Assembly: GCF_002917925.1 (NCBI RefSeq)
Contig: NZ_PPFE01000011.1
Location: forward strand, 1-64,000
Source: Roseovarius confluentis
GTDB lineage: Bacteria > Pseudomonadota > Alphaproteobacteria > Rhodobacterales > Rhodobacteraceae
DNA: 64,000 bases
Direction of reading: 5' to 3'
Below, one piece after another: positions 32,711-41,642 of the stretch; the stretch's first letter is position 1; every line of letters starts with the position of its first letter. Both the position numbers and the translations under genes were made by a program. The notes under the pieces were generated by a model. The model saw nothing but the letters and a program-made list of their open reading frames with translations, was not told where the DNA came from and ran no database searches.

Positions 32711-33678
32711 TGGCCAGAAACATTTTCAACCAACCTCCGAAGGACGAAAAAGAGAGCGCGGCTCCCTCCCCTACCCTGCAAAAAACTGCAAAGCTACCCG
32801 GCTCTGTTGGCGGTTTGCGGGACTCCTTGCGCGAAATCACGGCCAATTCGATCCGGGACATCGAACCCGATCAGATTGACATGGATGGCCTTCGCGATCG
32901 GTTGGTGCTGGAAGATACGAGTATCGACGAGCTGGCCGAGAGCATTAGCAAGCATGGCCAACAAGTGCCGATCATGGTCCGCCCATCGGGCCAACCCGAC
33001 AGATACCGCATCATCTACGGCCGCCGTAGACTGGCAGCGATCCGCAAAATCGGAGGAACGGTCAAAGCAATCGTTCGCACATTGGACGACGACGCCTCGC
33101 TTATCGCACAGGGTCAAGAGAACAACCTTCGACTTGATCCGTCTTTCATCGAAAAATCTTTGTTTATCAGAGAGATGCAGGAAATTGGGTACAAACCCGG
33201 CGTTATTCAGGATGCTTTGGGGTTAACCCGGCAAGGCGTGTCCAACCACCGGGTCGTTATCGATCAACTGCCTGATGAGCTTGTTCAGCTTATCGGGCCG
33301 GCACATGGCATCGGAAGACGGCAGTGGGGTGATTTAGCGGCCCTATCGGGAAAGGTAGACTTGGTGAATTCGGCCAAAGAGGTGATCGCCACCCTGCCCG
33401 ACGACACTCCAAGCCCCGAGAGATTTCAGGCGGTCTATTCTGCTTGCTCGTACAAGGCGCGTGCAGACAAGAAACCGACCAGTCGCGGCGTGACGTCCGT
33501 CGTCAAGAATGAGAGCGGCGACACTGTCGGAACGCTGACAGTCGATCAGAAAGCGATCGCCATCAAGATCGCCAAAAAGGACAACCCAGAATTCGGCCAG
33601 TGGCTCGAGGAGCGTGCGGAAGCTGCGCTTTTGCAACTCTTCGATACATGGCGGAATGAGAGCGGCTCTGGGTCCTAA
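32710..33678 (+). CDS. repB: RepB, ParB-type centromere-binding protein
   Basis: 322 residues from the ATG that shares one base with the repA stop (TGATG). ParB box: LAESISKHGQQVPIMVRP, then YRIIYGRRRLAAIR and the HTH LTRQGVSNHRVVIDQLP. Binds the parS palindromes; two likely copies lie just after repC. Confidence 0.96.
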   Translation: MARNIFNQPPKDEKESAAPSPTLQKTAKLPGSVGGLRDSLREITANSIRDIEPDQIDMDGLRDRLVLEDTSIDELAESISKHGQQVPIMVRPSGQPDRYRIIYGRRRLAAIRKIGGTVKAIVRTLDDDASLIAQGQENNLRLDPSFIEKSLFIREMQEIGYKPGVIQDALGLTRQGVSNHRVVIDQLPDELVQLIGPAHGIGRRQWGDLAALSGKVDLVNSAKEVIATLPDDTPSPERFQAVYSACSYKARADKKPTSRGVTSVVKNESGDTVGTLTVDQKAIAIKIAKKDNPEFGQWLEERAEAALLQLFDTWRNESGSGS

Positions 33679-33726
33679 CCCAGGCCACATAGAGGAACCC
33701 GAGCAAAGGAGAAAAGCGAAGACCAG

Positions 33727-33780
33727 AAAGAAAAGAGCCCCCCAAAGTTTCCCCTGGAGAGCCCTCATCATTCGATTTGC
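33727..33780 (-). ncRNA. Probable antisense RNA of repABC
   Basis: repABC replicons encode a small RNA antisense to the repB-repC gap that limits RepC. On the minus strand a good promoter is present: TTGACC (33815-33810), 17 bp, TACATC (33792-33787). Transcription would start near 33780 and a T-rich stretch (CTCTTTTCTTTC) lies near 33727. The terminator stem is not strong, so the end is a guess. Confidence 0.4.
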
Positions 33781-33786
33781 ACCCAT

Positions 33787-33815
33787 GATGTAGCAACCTC
33801 CAGCAAACCGGTCAA
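33787..33815 (-). promoter_or_regulatory. Promoter of the antisense RNA
   Basis: TTGACC, 17 bp, TACATC on the minus strand in the repB-repC intergenic region, directed against repB's end. Confidence 0.6.
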
Positions 33816-33916
33816 GAGTCACCGATTCGGTGAACCAATTTTTATTGCCTTTTCCCAGATAAAATCTTGGGAGGAGACAGGGAAGCTGTGGGCCAAACGG
33901 TCATCGTGATCAAATC

Positions 33917-34972
33917 ATGGCATTTACAAAACTATCAATCGAGGCTGCTGGTGCAGATGCATCATGCGGCTCAACTCCCGCATCTGAAATCGATATCTGG
34001 ACCATCTTCCGGGCCCTGAGAGACGCGCGCAGCGTGTTCGGGCTTCGCCCTGGCCACATCCAGACCCTTCAAGCAATGATCAGCTTTTTGAAACCTGGCC
34101 ACGGCGAAACGGTTTTTGCATCAAATTACTCCATTTGCCAGCGCGTTGGCGGGATCGACGAACGGACACTCCGCAGGCACATCAACCGCTTCGTCGAGCT
34201 CGGATTCATCAGGCGCAATGACAGCTCGAACCGAAAGCGCTACCGCGTTCGCTCATCCGGCGGAGAGTGCATCAGTTATGGATTGTCGCTTGCACCCCTG
34301 CTCCAACGTGCGAGCGAGCTTATCACCATCGCGCAGGAAATGGAGAATAACCGGCGGGATCGGATTTTTGTCCGCAAACAGATCCTCACAAAGCTCGCCC
34401 ATTTGGATGAGCATGATCCCAACAACACATTCATCAACCACGCACGAAAAACTCTTCGCAGGAAGCTAAGCCTCCCCGAATACCGCGCACTGCTCTCCGA
34501 CACAGACGCAGAATGCCAGAGTTTATCCACCCAGGATGATCCACCAGAAACAACGCAACTGCCCGCCAATGACGGACAAACTGTCCGGCATCAATCTAAG
34601 TCTGAAGAAGGAAAAAAAGATTTCGAAAGCAACGTGGGCAAAGAAGCACTGGAACCAGAATTATTAACTTCGGTCTGTGACCAGGCGACCGCATTTGCCA
34701 CAGAAAAGCTTCGAGATTGGATCGACATTGAGGCTCACGCTCGGAATCTTGCTCCAATGATGGGAATACACCCAGAAACGTTCGAGAAAGCAAAGAAGGC
34801 TGTAGGAACGCGGAAAGCATCGTGCGCGATTTTCATCATGCTACAGCTAGGACAACGCATCAGGGATTTTGGAGCCTACTTTCACAGTATCACTTTGGGC
34901 CAACGACAAACCCAATTTGATCCGGTTTCTCTGATCAAACGCCTGTCCAAAACCAACGAGAGTGTCGCCTAG
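33917..34972 (+). CDS. repC: RepC replication initiator
   Basis: 351 residues. IWTIFRALRDARSVFGLRPGHIQTL, ICQRVGGIDERTLRRHINRFVELGFIRRNDSSNRKRY (winged helix) and GLSLAPLLQRA match RepC of repABC replicons. It initiates replication at an origin usually inside its own gene; an AT-rich stretch at about 34600-34680 and a near DnaA box at 34523 fit. The 238-bp gap after repB carries the antisense RNA. Confidence 0.95.
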   Translation: MAFTKLSIEAAGADASCGSTPASEIDIWTIFRALRDARSVFGLRPGHIQTLQAMISFLKPGHGETVFASNYSICQRVGGIDERTLRRHINRFVELGFIRRNDSSNRKRYRVRSSGGECISYGLSLAPLLQRASELITIAQEMENNRRDRIFVRKQILTKLAHLDEHDPNNTFINHARKTLRRKLSLPEYRALLSDTDAECQSLSTQDDPPETTQLPANDGQTVRHQSKSEEGKKDFESNVGKEALEPELLTSVCDQATAFATEKLRDWIDIEAHARNLAPMMGIHPETFEKAKKAVGTRKASCAIFIMLQLGQRIRDFGAYFHSITLGQRQTQFDPVSLIKRLSKTNESVA

Positions 34973-34990
34973 TGTCCACCGCGGTGGACA
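34973..34990. repeat. 18-bp palindrome after repC, likely parS copy 1
   Basis: TGTCCACCGCGGTGGACA, a perfect 18-bp palindrome starting 1 bp after the repC stop codon. The identical sequence occurs again 116 bp further on. Perfect palindromes near repABC genes are the known RepB binding sites, so this is the best parS candidate. Confidence 0.75.
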
Positions 34991-35106
34991 TCTGACCAGG
35001 AACCACACTCATGACAGCGCCGTCTCTCCAATCACTACAAACCGGTCACCCCGAGATCGACCCAAGCAATGATGTACGTTCGTTCAGCTTGCCTCAGAAC
35101 AAAGGA

Positions 35107-35124
35107 TGTCCACCGCGGTGGACA
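35107..35124. repeat. 18-bp palindrome after repC, likely parS copy 2
   Basis: Identical to the copy at 34973-34990. The 116 bp between them hold no convincing gene. Confidence 0.75.
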
Positions 35125-35201
35125 AAATGGAGACCACGCGGACATAGTGGTTCAGGCCGCCAATTGTTGCAGGATACAATCAGATTTCTTTCGTTGTAAT
35201 T

Positions 35202-36329
35202 CTAGCGCTCCACCGGCAGGTCACCACCTCCAAAGAGGTTTGGAAAGAGCCGCTCTCGATAATCTAACGGAAACGCTAACCGAACGGGTGTCTTCGGAGA
35301 TGCGGAGGTCAGGAATCCGGCGGCGGTCAGTATGCTGAGCGTGTTGCGAGCAGTACGCTCGGACGTCTTGAGCACAATCTGCGCGTCACCTCGTTCCAGT
35401 GCACCATGCCGAAGAACCGCTGAGATCAGTTCCGGCACACACCTGTAATCGACGGTATCTGCAACAAGACGACGATACAGTTGGTCCAATCCCCCGAGAT
35501 CGAACAGTTTTGCGGAGAAGGTGATCTGGTCAAGCGTCACTTTCAGGAACCATTCACTGAACGTCTTCAGTGCCGCTTCTGACAGGTTCCCTCGTCCGTC
35601 GCGGTCTCCGCGGCGTGGGCTGTCGGCCAGATCCATCATCCGTTTGTACTCGCCCCGATCGGTCAGCCCGCGGGCCAGCCCACGCGATACGGACCAAAGC
35701 CCTTGGCCACCAATCCCCGCTGTGAGGGCCATGGCATGAGACATCAGTCTGCTGACGCGCCCGTTGCCATCCGGGAAAGGGTGGATGTAGTTCAACCGGT
35801 GATGTGCAGACGCGATCGCGATGATCCGTCCGCTCGAAGACCGCTCCGCAATTTGAAACCGTTTGTCAAAGTGATCCATGAACGCCGCGACGCGTGACGA
35901 TGATGGAGGTAGGTGGCGCCCGACCGCAACTTCTCGATCATCGTCCTGGCGCATACGTCCCGGAACGATGGGCTCCTGTGTACCGTCGGGATGTTCGAGG
36001 ACCCGAAACTCGTCAGGCATCTCGTCATAGAAGCTCTTATGGACCCAAGTCAGGAGTTCGACAGATGTGGGGCGGGGCAGGGTGCCCTTGCGATGCATCT
36101 CATCGATGGCCCGTTGAACGATGACGTGCGCCCGGGCCTCAAGGGCGAGAGGACGGGTTTCTTCCTCAAGTTCGGCTGCGCTGTCAGGATGCAACCCAAG
36201 TCCCAGCCCGGTGGCTTACCTCTGGATGTCGACCGAAAGGTCTGCCAGTTCTGTAGGAATATGCTCCTCGAAGAAGCAGGGTTCGATCCTAGCGGGCGTT
36301 TCTAGCCTTTTGCCGATCTTCTGCGCCTT
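35202..36329 (-). pseudogene. Fic-domain AMPylator, N-terminally decayed
   Basis: The catalytic core is intact: NYIHPFPDGNGRVSRLM has the Fic motif HPFxxGNGR, and a winged-helix tail (QIVLKTSERTARNTLSILT) follows. But the N-terminus is broken: in the same frame, codons from 36329 read KAQKIGKRLETPARIEP then EEHIPTELADLSVDIQR, the usual Fic start, then a TAA (36218-36216), and the expected ATG is AAG right after a TAG. A product from an internal TTG (36194) is possible, but it would lack the N-terminal part. Confidence 0.75.
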
Positions 36330-36586
36330 CTAAGTAATTGAAATTTCGACATTTTACTTGATTAAGGGCAGGATTCTGCCGATATGCGTTGCCGATCTTG
36401 AATTGCTGCATGAAATCAATGGCTTCGGCAGATGTGCCGGGCTTTCAGTTTTCTTGAGTGCCCATAGGGACCGAGGAAAGGGAAAGTGTTCTTCGGGTTT
36501 TGTGACTGACGGATGAGGGCCTTTGGGGTCCCTCAGATGGGTCCGGGCCGGGTTCCGGTCTGTCTTTCCCGATCAAGGACATTCCA

Positions 36587-37057
36587 ATGCAAACAGGTGT
36601 CTTGCGCGTGATGCGCGCGACCGCTGCCTCTTGGTGGCGGCACAAAGAACTGCGACGAACTGGCCAGCTAGAATTGGCAAGGCGGCTCGAACGCAAGACC
36701 GTGTTGCGCGATCTCGTCCATCTCAGGCAGGCGGCGACATTGCCGAATGCGCATGTGATCTGCGGCGAGGGCGGGACATTCATCCATCTCGGTTGGACCA
36801 CCGTGTCGACCCTCGCGCCGATCGAGCGCTTTCCCTTGGCCGCTCTTGCGGCCGCACGCGGGACGCCCTTCATCGATCTCCGACCCGTCACCGATGTCAT
36901 CGCCTTCGCGACCCTGCCGCGGGTGACGCGGGACGGATCGCTCGACCCTGAGCATTCGGGTGCCGGCAAGTGCGTCTCGCTGACCACCTACATCGACATG
37001 GTCGAAGCCCTCGGTGCCAAGATCGCCAACGATCCGCGGCCCCGTCGCTCAACCTGA
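36587..37057 (+). CDS. Conserved-looking plasmid protein of unknown function
   Basis: 156 residues, soluble, basic at the N-terminus (MQTGVLRVMRATAASWWRHKELRR) and with LPNAHVICGEGGTFIHLGWTTVS in the middle. I do not recognise a family. It is the first gene of the accessory operon, 39 bp before ardC on the same strand. The 257 bp before it (36330-36586) show no gene. Confidence 0.6.
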   Translation: MQTGVLRVMRATAASWWRHKELRRTGQLELARRLERKTVLRDLVHLRQAATLPNAHVICGEGGTFIHLGWTTVSTLAPIERFPLAALAAARGTPFIDLRPVTDVIAFATLPRVTRDGSLDPEHSGAGKCVSLTTYIDMVEALGAKIANDPRPRRST

Positions 37058-37096
37058 TCCCCAATCTTCTCACCAACACACGAAAGGACGCCAGCC

Positions 37097-38029
37097 ATGG
37101 CCCGATCCAGCACGCCCAAATTCGATGCCTCCGAGGTCATCACAAACGAAATCATCCGTATTATTGAGCGCGGCGTGCTGCCGTGGCGAAAGCCCTGGAC
37201 CGCAGGTGGCAGCTCGCGTCCTCTGCGCGTTGGAGGGGAGCCGTACCAGGGGGTCAACAACTTCCTGCTGACCATGCGCACCGTGAGGGCAGGCCACAGC
37301 TCACCTTTCTGGATGACGCTGCCGCAGGCCAATGCTTTGGATGCAAAGGTTCGCAAGGGCGAGAAGTCCTCCGTGGTGGTCTACTATGGTCAGAGCCGAA
37401 CCCGGGGGCAGGGGGACGACGATCATGACGATGGTGATGCAGACGATCCTCGCGTCTTCCGTTTCCAGAAATCCTATCGCGTATTCAACGCCTGCCAGAT
37501 CGAGGGCTTGCCCGACAGTTTCTACCCTGACCCGGAGCCCGTGCCCGAGCATCCGCCGTCCGAGCCCATCCCACATATGCAGGCGTTTTTCGATGCCATC
37601 GACATCACAACCGTCTTCACGGGCACGGAAGCCTACTACCTGCCGCCCGTGGACAAGGTCTACATGCCGTCGATCACCCGGTTCCACGACCCGCGCAATT
37701 TCTACGGAGTCTGGGCGCATGAGCTGGCCCATGCCACGAAAGCCCCGCATCGGCTCAACCGCGATTTCGGGTTCTCGAAGTTCGGCAACACCGCTTACGC
37801 GCGCGAGGAGATCGTCGCGGAATTGACCTCGGTGTTCCTGGGTCAGACGCTCGGCTTTACGGCGCATACGCTAGAGATGAATGCTGCCTACCTCCACAAC
37901 TGGCTGCGGGTCCTGCGCTCGGACAAGAACGCGATCTTCAAGCACGCCGCCGATGCGCAACGTGCCTGCGACTACCTGATCGCCAGATCGGAGACGGGCA
38001 GGGCAGGTCGCAGTGCCGAGGCCGCCTGA
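37097..38029 (+). CDS. ardC: ArdC-type antirestriction protein
   Basis: 310 residues. An N-terminal single-strand DNA-binding domain (about 10-135; ITNEIIRIIERGVLPWRKPW) is followed by a zinc metalloprotease domain with HELAH (208-212) and a distal Glu in REEIVAEL. ArdC protects incoming single-stranded plasmid DNA from host restriction during conjugation. A Gly-Asp rich insert (GDDDHDDGDADD) is unusual in length. Followed by a small gene in the operon. Confidence 0.93.
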   Translation: MARSSTPKFDASEVITNEIIRIIERGVLPWRKPWTAGGSSRPLRVGGEPYQGVNNFLLTMRTVRAGHSSPFWMTLPQANALDAKVRKGEKSSVVVYYGQSRTRGQGDDDHDDGDADDPRVFRFQKSYRVFNACQIEGLPDSFYPDPEPVPEHPPSEPIPHMQAFFDAIDITTVFTGTEAYYLPPVDKVYMPSITRFHDPRNFYGVWAHELAHATKAPHRLNRDFGFSKFGNTAYAREEIVAELTSVFLGQTLGFTAHTLEMNAAYLHNWLRVLRSDKNAIFKHAADAQRACDYLIARSETGRAGRSAEAA

Positions 38030-38052
38030 CCGCACGGAGAACGGAGACACCC

Positions 38053-38262
38053 ATGTCACGTAAGGAACCCAAAACGCTGCGGGTGGCCTGCTTCAACGAC
38101 GGCCGCCGCAAGATCATCACCTTCAACCGCGGTGCCTATTGGTGGAGCGCTGCCGAGGGCGCTTATCCGCTCTCGGCAGCGCTCGAGAGCATCAAAGAAC
38201 AAGGCGGCTGGATCGAAACCATCCCCAACCCGAATTACAGACCCAAAGGGCTGTTCGGGTAG
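38053..38262 (+). CDS. Small conserved plasmid protein
   Basis: 69 residues: MSRKEPKTLRVACFNDGRRK then WWSAAEGAYPLSAALESIKEQGGWIE. Family not recognised. It has a GGAGAC site upstream and lies 23 bp after ardC. Confidence 0.6.
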   Translation: MSRKEPKTLRVACFNDGRRKIITFNRGAYWWSAAEGAYPLSAALESIKEQGGWIETIPNPNYRPKGLFG

Positions 38263-38349
38263 GGCACCTTCTGCTTCGGTCCTTCCGCCACGCGGAAAAG
38301 AAAAAGCAGGCTTTGGGAAGGGTGTTTCAACTTCTCAAAGGAGATCCCC

Positions 38350-38739
38350 ATGTCCATGACCGTTCAACCCCAGCCAGACCGTCCGGATCCGAGTGTGATC
38401 GCCGCGCAGAACGACGCGTTTCGCAAGCTCGCGTGCCTTGGAGTGCCGCCCGCGCAGCCCATCCAGGGCCGGATGCATGTCACCCGCTCGCTTATGGAGG
38501 CCGGTGACGGCTTCATGGCCGAGGCGGTGAAGGCAACCGGTGAGTTTGCCGCGTTCGAGCCTGAGAATGACCCGGAAGGCTGGCACGATTTCGGGACGGT
38601 CGAGATCCGGGGTGAGACCGTGTTCTGGAAAATCGATCTCTATGAAGCAGGCTTGGATTTCCGCTACGGGGCCGAGACCCCCGACAATCCTGCCACCACC
38701 ATGCGCGTGCTGACCATCATGCTGGCGCGCGACTGGTAG
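38350..38739 (+). CDS. DUF3768 family protein
   Basis: 129 residues. RIAAQNDAFR-like start (IAAQNDAFRKLACLG), then RMHVTRSLMEAGDGF, HDFGTVEIRGETVFWKIDLYE and MRVLTIMLARDW match DUF3768, a family restricted to alphaproteobacterial plasmids and phage-like regions. Function unknown. Confidence 0.85.
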   Translation: MSMTVQPQPDRPDPSVIAAQNDAFRKLACLGVPPAQPIQGRMHVTRSLMEAGDGFMAEAVKATGEFAAFEPENDPEGWHDFGTVEIRGETVFWKIDLYEAGLDFRYGAETPDNPATTMRVLTIMLARDW

Positions 38740-38775
38740 GGCAGGGGACGCCTCCCCCTGACATCTCAGACGATG

Positions 38776-38811
38776 AAGGCCCGCGGCCCCCAAAAAGGCA
38801 AAGCGGGCCTT
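38776..38811. terminator. Hairpin between DUF3768 and ParB-like genes
   Basis: AAGGCCCGC and GCGGGCCTT, a 9-bp stem with an 18-base loop, followed by a weak T-rich sequence (CGGTCTTTGTG). May be a partial terminator. Confidence 0.45.
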
Positions 38812-38892
38812 CGGTCTTTGTGATCCCCGAAGCCGGGGATTGGTCACGCGCGAGCACGCGGGCCGAATTCCACCCACCGAGAAGGACATCCC

Positions 38893-40875
38893 ATGACCAC
38901 AAGCTTCAAACCCATTTCCGTCGCCATCGGCGATCTGGTCCCGCATCCCGCCAACGTGCGCAGCAACTCGCCGGAAACCTACGATCCCGAAAACATCGCG
39001 CATCTGAAGGCCAGCATCGCTGTTCTGGGTCTGCTCCAGCCGCTCCTGGTCCAGAAGCTTGACGGGAAATACGCCGTGCTCGCCGGTGGCCGACGCCATG
39101 CCGCGCTGAAAGAGCTGGTCGCGGAAAAGGCCGCAAAGGGGTTCACCGCGAAGACGAAGATCGATTGCCGCCTCGTGCCAGAGGATTGCGATGTCACCAC
39201 GGCCCTGTCGCTCGCCGAGAACATCACCCAGGCGCCGATGAACGCAATCGACGAGTTCGAAGCTTTCGCCCGGATGATGGAGATCGATGGCCAGACGCCC
39301 GAGACCATCGCTAAAACCTTCGGCACCACCGTTTCCGCCGTGAAAGGCCGGCTGCGCTACGGGCTGATCCACCCCGATATCCGCGCCGCGGCCCGGGCCA
39401 AGGTGATCACGCTCGATACGATGAAGGCCTTTGCCGAGCATCCGAGCCAGGAGGTGCAGCGCGAGGTCTACGAGGCGCTTACCAAGGACGGCGGCTATCT
39501 GCAGGCCTATACTGTCCGTCAGGCATTGAAGTCCCGCGGCGTGCAGGTCAGCGACGATATCGGGGCCTTCGTGCGTGCGGACTACGAGGCACGCGGCGGC
39601 GCCGTCGCGGCCGATCTTCTGGAAGAGCATTCGGTGCTGGAAGACGCCGCACTGGTCGAGACCATCCTGCTCGAGAAGCTCGGGGCCGCCGCCGAGGCGG
39701 CTCGCATAAAGCTGGGCTTTGCCTGGGCCGATGCGGTGGTGCGCTATGATTACGCGACCATGGCCGACTATGGCCGCGTCTATCCTCGCCCGATCGAGCC
39801 GGATGAGGCGGCCCAGAAGCGCATCGACGAGATCACCGCCGAGCTTGAGAAACTGCAGCTCGAGATGGAGGATGAGGGGCTCGAAGACGGCGCTTACAAT
39901 GCGCTCTACGACCGGGTGGACGCTCTGGAAGAGGAAGCCCGCGATCTGCAGGAGGCCTACAGCGCCGAGGATCTCGCCCGTGCAGGCGTGATCGCGTCGT
40001 GGCAGGGCGGGCAGGTGACCCTCCATGTTGGCCTCGTCCGCCCGGAAGACACCGTCAAAGAGAAAGGCGCGCGCGGCTCCTCGGCTAACCCGACCGGGGA
40101 GGAGGCACCGGACGCCGGCGAAATCAGCTACCCGGCTTCGCTGGCCGAGGATCTCAAGACCGAGCGGGCTATGGCCCTTGGTGCCGCGATGGCGCTGCAT
40201 CCCGAGGCCACGCTCGATCTGACGCTCTTCAAGCTGGTGAGCGACGTCCTGGGCACCGGCATGAGCGTCACGCAGGCGATCAAGATCGATGCCCGCAAGG
40301 AATACCGCAGCCATGCCAAGATGGACGAGATCGACGAGACCTCGCTTGAGCAGGTGGCGGCGGCGCATGATGCGCTGGACCTCTCCTGGCTCGATGACAC
40401 CCGTTCCCCTGCCGATCAGTTCGCGGCGTTTCGCGCGCTGGACGCCGGCGAGAAGGCCAAGCTCGTCGCCTTTGCCACCGCCAGCACCACGCAGTCCTGC
40501 TTTGCCCGGGACCGACAGCGCGACAGCCTTATGCATGACTTCGAGATCGAGATCATGCCCGATATCCGCGCCCACTGGACGCCGAACGCGGCGCTCTTCA
40601 ACCGCTTCAAGAAGGCCTGGCTCCTGAAGATCCTCGGCGAGGACCTGGGTCTGGCCCAGGAGGCGGTGACGCTGGCCTCGTCGAGCAAGAAGGAGATCGT
40701 CGCCTTCTGCGACAAGCTCTTCGCCGAACCCTTCGCCACGCTCACCGACGCGCAGCGCGCCGCGGTGGCCACCTGGTGTCCGCCCATGATGCAGACCGCC
40801 GGTGTCGCCTGTGATGAGGCGGAACCCACTGCGGAAACCCCGGAGCCTGACAGCGAGGTCGCGCAAGCGGCCTGA
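38893..40875 (+). CDS. Large ParB-N domain plasmid protein
   Basis: 660 residues. The N-terminal ParB/Srx domain has LVPHPANVRS, LKASIAVLGLLQPLLVQ, YAVLAGGRRHAALKEL and SLAENITQAPMNAIDE, then an HTH (PETIAKTFGTTVSAVKGRLR). After residue 250 comes a long acidic, helical region (ELEKLQLEMEDEGLED) with no familiar domain. It is not the partition ParB (that is repB); such large proteins are common in plasmid accessory blocks and may regulate or process DNA. The 843-codon open frame on the opposite strand is only its shadow. Confidence 0.85.
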   Translation: MTTSFKPISVAIGDLVPHPANVRSNSPETYDPENIAHLKASIAVLGLLQPLLVQKLDGKYAVLAGGRRHAALKELVAEKAAKGFTAKTKIDCRLVPEDCDVTTALSLAENITQAPMNAIDEFEAFARMMEIDGQTPETIAKTFGTTVSAVKGRLRYGLIHPDIRAAARAKVITLDTMKAFAEHPSQEVQREVYEALTKDGGYLQAYTVRQALKSRGVQVSDDIGAFVRADYEARGGAVAADLLEEHSVLEDAALVETILLEKLGAAAEAARIKLGFAWADAVVRYDYATMADYGRVYPRPIEPDEAAQKRIDEITAELEKLQLEMEDEGLEDGAYNALYDRVDALEEEARDLQEAYSAEDLARAGVIASWQGGQVTLHVGLVRPEDTVKEKGARGSSANPTGEEAPDAGEISYPASLAEDLKTERAMALGAAMALHPEATLDLTLFKLVSDVLGTGMSVTQAIKIDARKEYRSHAKMDEIDETSLEQVAAAHDALDLSWLDDTRSPADQFAAFRALDAGEKAKLVAFATASTTQSCFARDRQRDSLMHDFEIEIMPDIRAHWTPNAALFNRFKKAWLLKILGEDLGLAQEAVTLASSSKKEIVAFCDKLFAEPFATLTDAQRAAVATWCPPMMQTAGVACDEAEPTAETPEPDSEVAQAA

Positions 40876-40883
40876 GTCCTCAC

Positions 40884-40919
40884 GCGACCCGCGCGAAGCA
40901 TTTCGCCCGCGCGGGTCGC
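40884..40919. terminator. Strong hairpin after the ParB-like gene
   Basis: GCGACCCGCGC and GCGCGGGTCGC form an 11-bp perfect stem with a 14-base loop, starting 8 bp after the stop codon. No T-run follows. Likely mRNA stabiliser or Rho-assisted stop. Confidence 0.5.
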
Positions 40920-40949
40920 CCTTCCCACACTCAATCGAAAGACATCCCC

Positions 40950-41642
40950 ATGGCTATTCTCAAGTTCTCTGCCTCAGCCGTTGCGGCGCAGATCGCCCAT
41001 GCGCGCGCCTGCAAAACCTTCCTGCCCAACTGGAACGGACCCGTGGACAGGCCCGCCCTCATCCTCATCGTCGGAAATGGGGTGCATCTGCGCTCAAACG
41101 GCATCGATGGCACGACCACCCGCATTGTCACCACCGAACAGGCCGATCCGTCCTTTGCCTTCGCCGACGGCATGAACCCGTTTCGGGACACCGACTGGAT
41201 GGCGCAGCGCCGCATGGCGTTTCGCGATCTGACTGGCCAGTTCTACACGGACATTCTCGACGATGTGCAGGTGCTCATCGACCGGGGGCAGGGGGCGATC
41301 CGGCTCGCCACCGATGGTCACAGCATCCGCGTCTTCGTGCGCCGGGCCTCGGACTATCTCATCGGCGGGACCTACGAGGTGCCCTCGGGCCTCGGCGGCA
41401 ACTTCCGGGTCATTCTCAAGGATGCCTGCGACACCTTCGCGATCGTGCAGAACTGCGGCAATTCGGCGTTTTGGGAATACGAAGAAGATGAAGCAGCACC
41501 AATGTCCCGAGAGCGCGCAGCGCGGCAGGGTATTGGTGCTTCACCTCATTCCCATAAACGCTGCGAGGATTTCGACGCGATGCAGCCCTATCGCGTGCCG
41601 CTCGATGCGCTGATGGAAATCGATGACCGGAGGGTGGCTTGA
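40950..41642 (+). CDS. Conserved plasmid protein of unknown function
   Basis: 230 residues, soluble. LKFSASAVAAQIAHARACKTF, DVQVLIDRGQGAIRLATDGHSIRVFVR and VPLDALMEIDDRRVA give no family I know. The stop overlaps the next start by one base, so it is coupled to the DUF6927 gene. Confidence 0.7.
   Translation: MAILKFSASAVAAQIAHARACKTFLPNWNGPVDRPALILIVGNGVHLRSNGIDGTTTRIVTTEQADPSFAFADGMNPFRDTDWMAQRRMAFRDLTGQFYTDILDDVQVLIDRGQGAIRLATDGHSIRVFVRRASDYLIGGTYEVPSGLGGNFRVILKDACDTFAIVQNCGNSAFWEYEEDEAAPMSRERAARQGIGASPHSHKRCEDFDAMQPYRVPLDALMEIDDRRVA

Noticed and set aside
35011..35199. 62-codon plus-strand frame between the two palindromes
   Set aside because: It spans one of the likely partition palindromes and has no protein-like composition.
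38335..40866. 843-codon open frame on the minus strand
   Set aside because: It covers the ParB-like gene, which has the ParB motifs, an operon context and a ribosome-binding site. The antisense product is low-complexity (Arg/Gly/His-rich).
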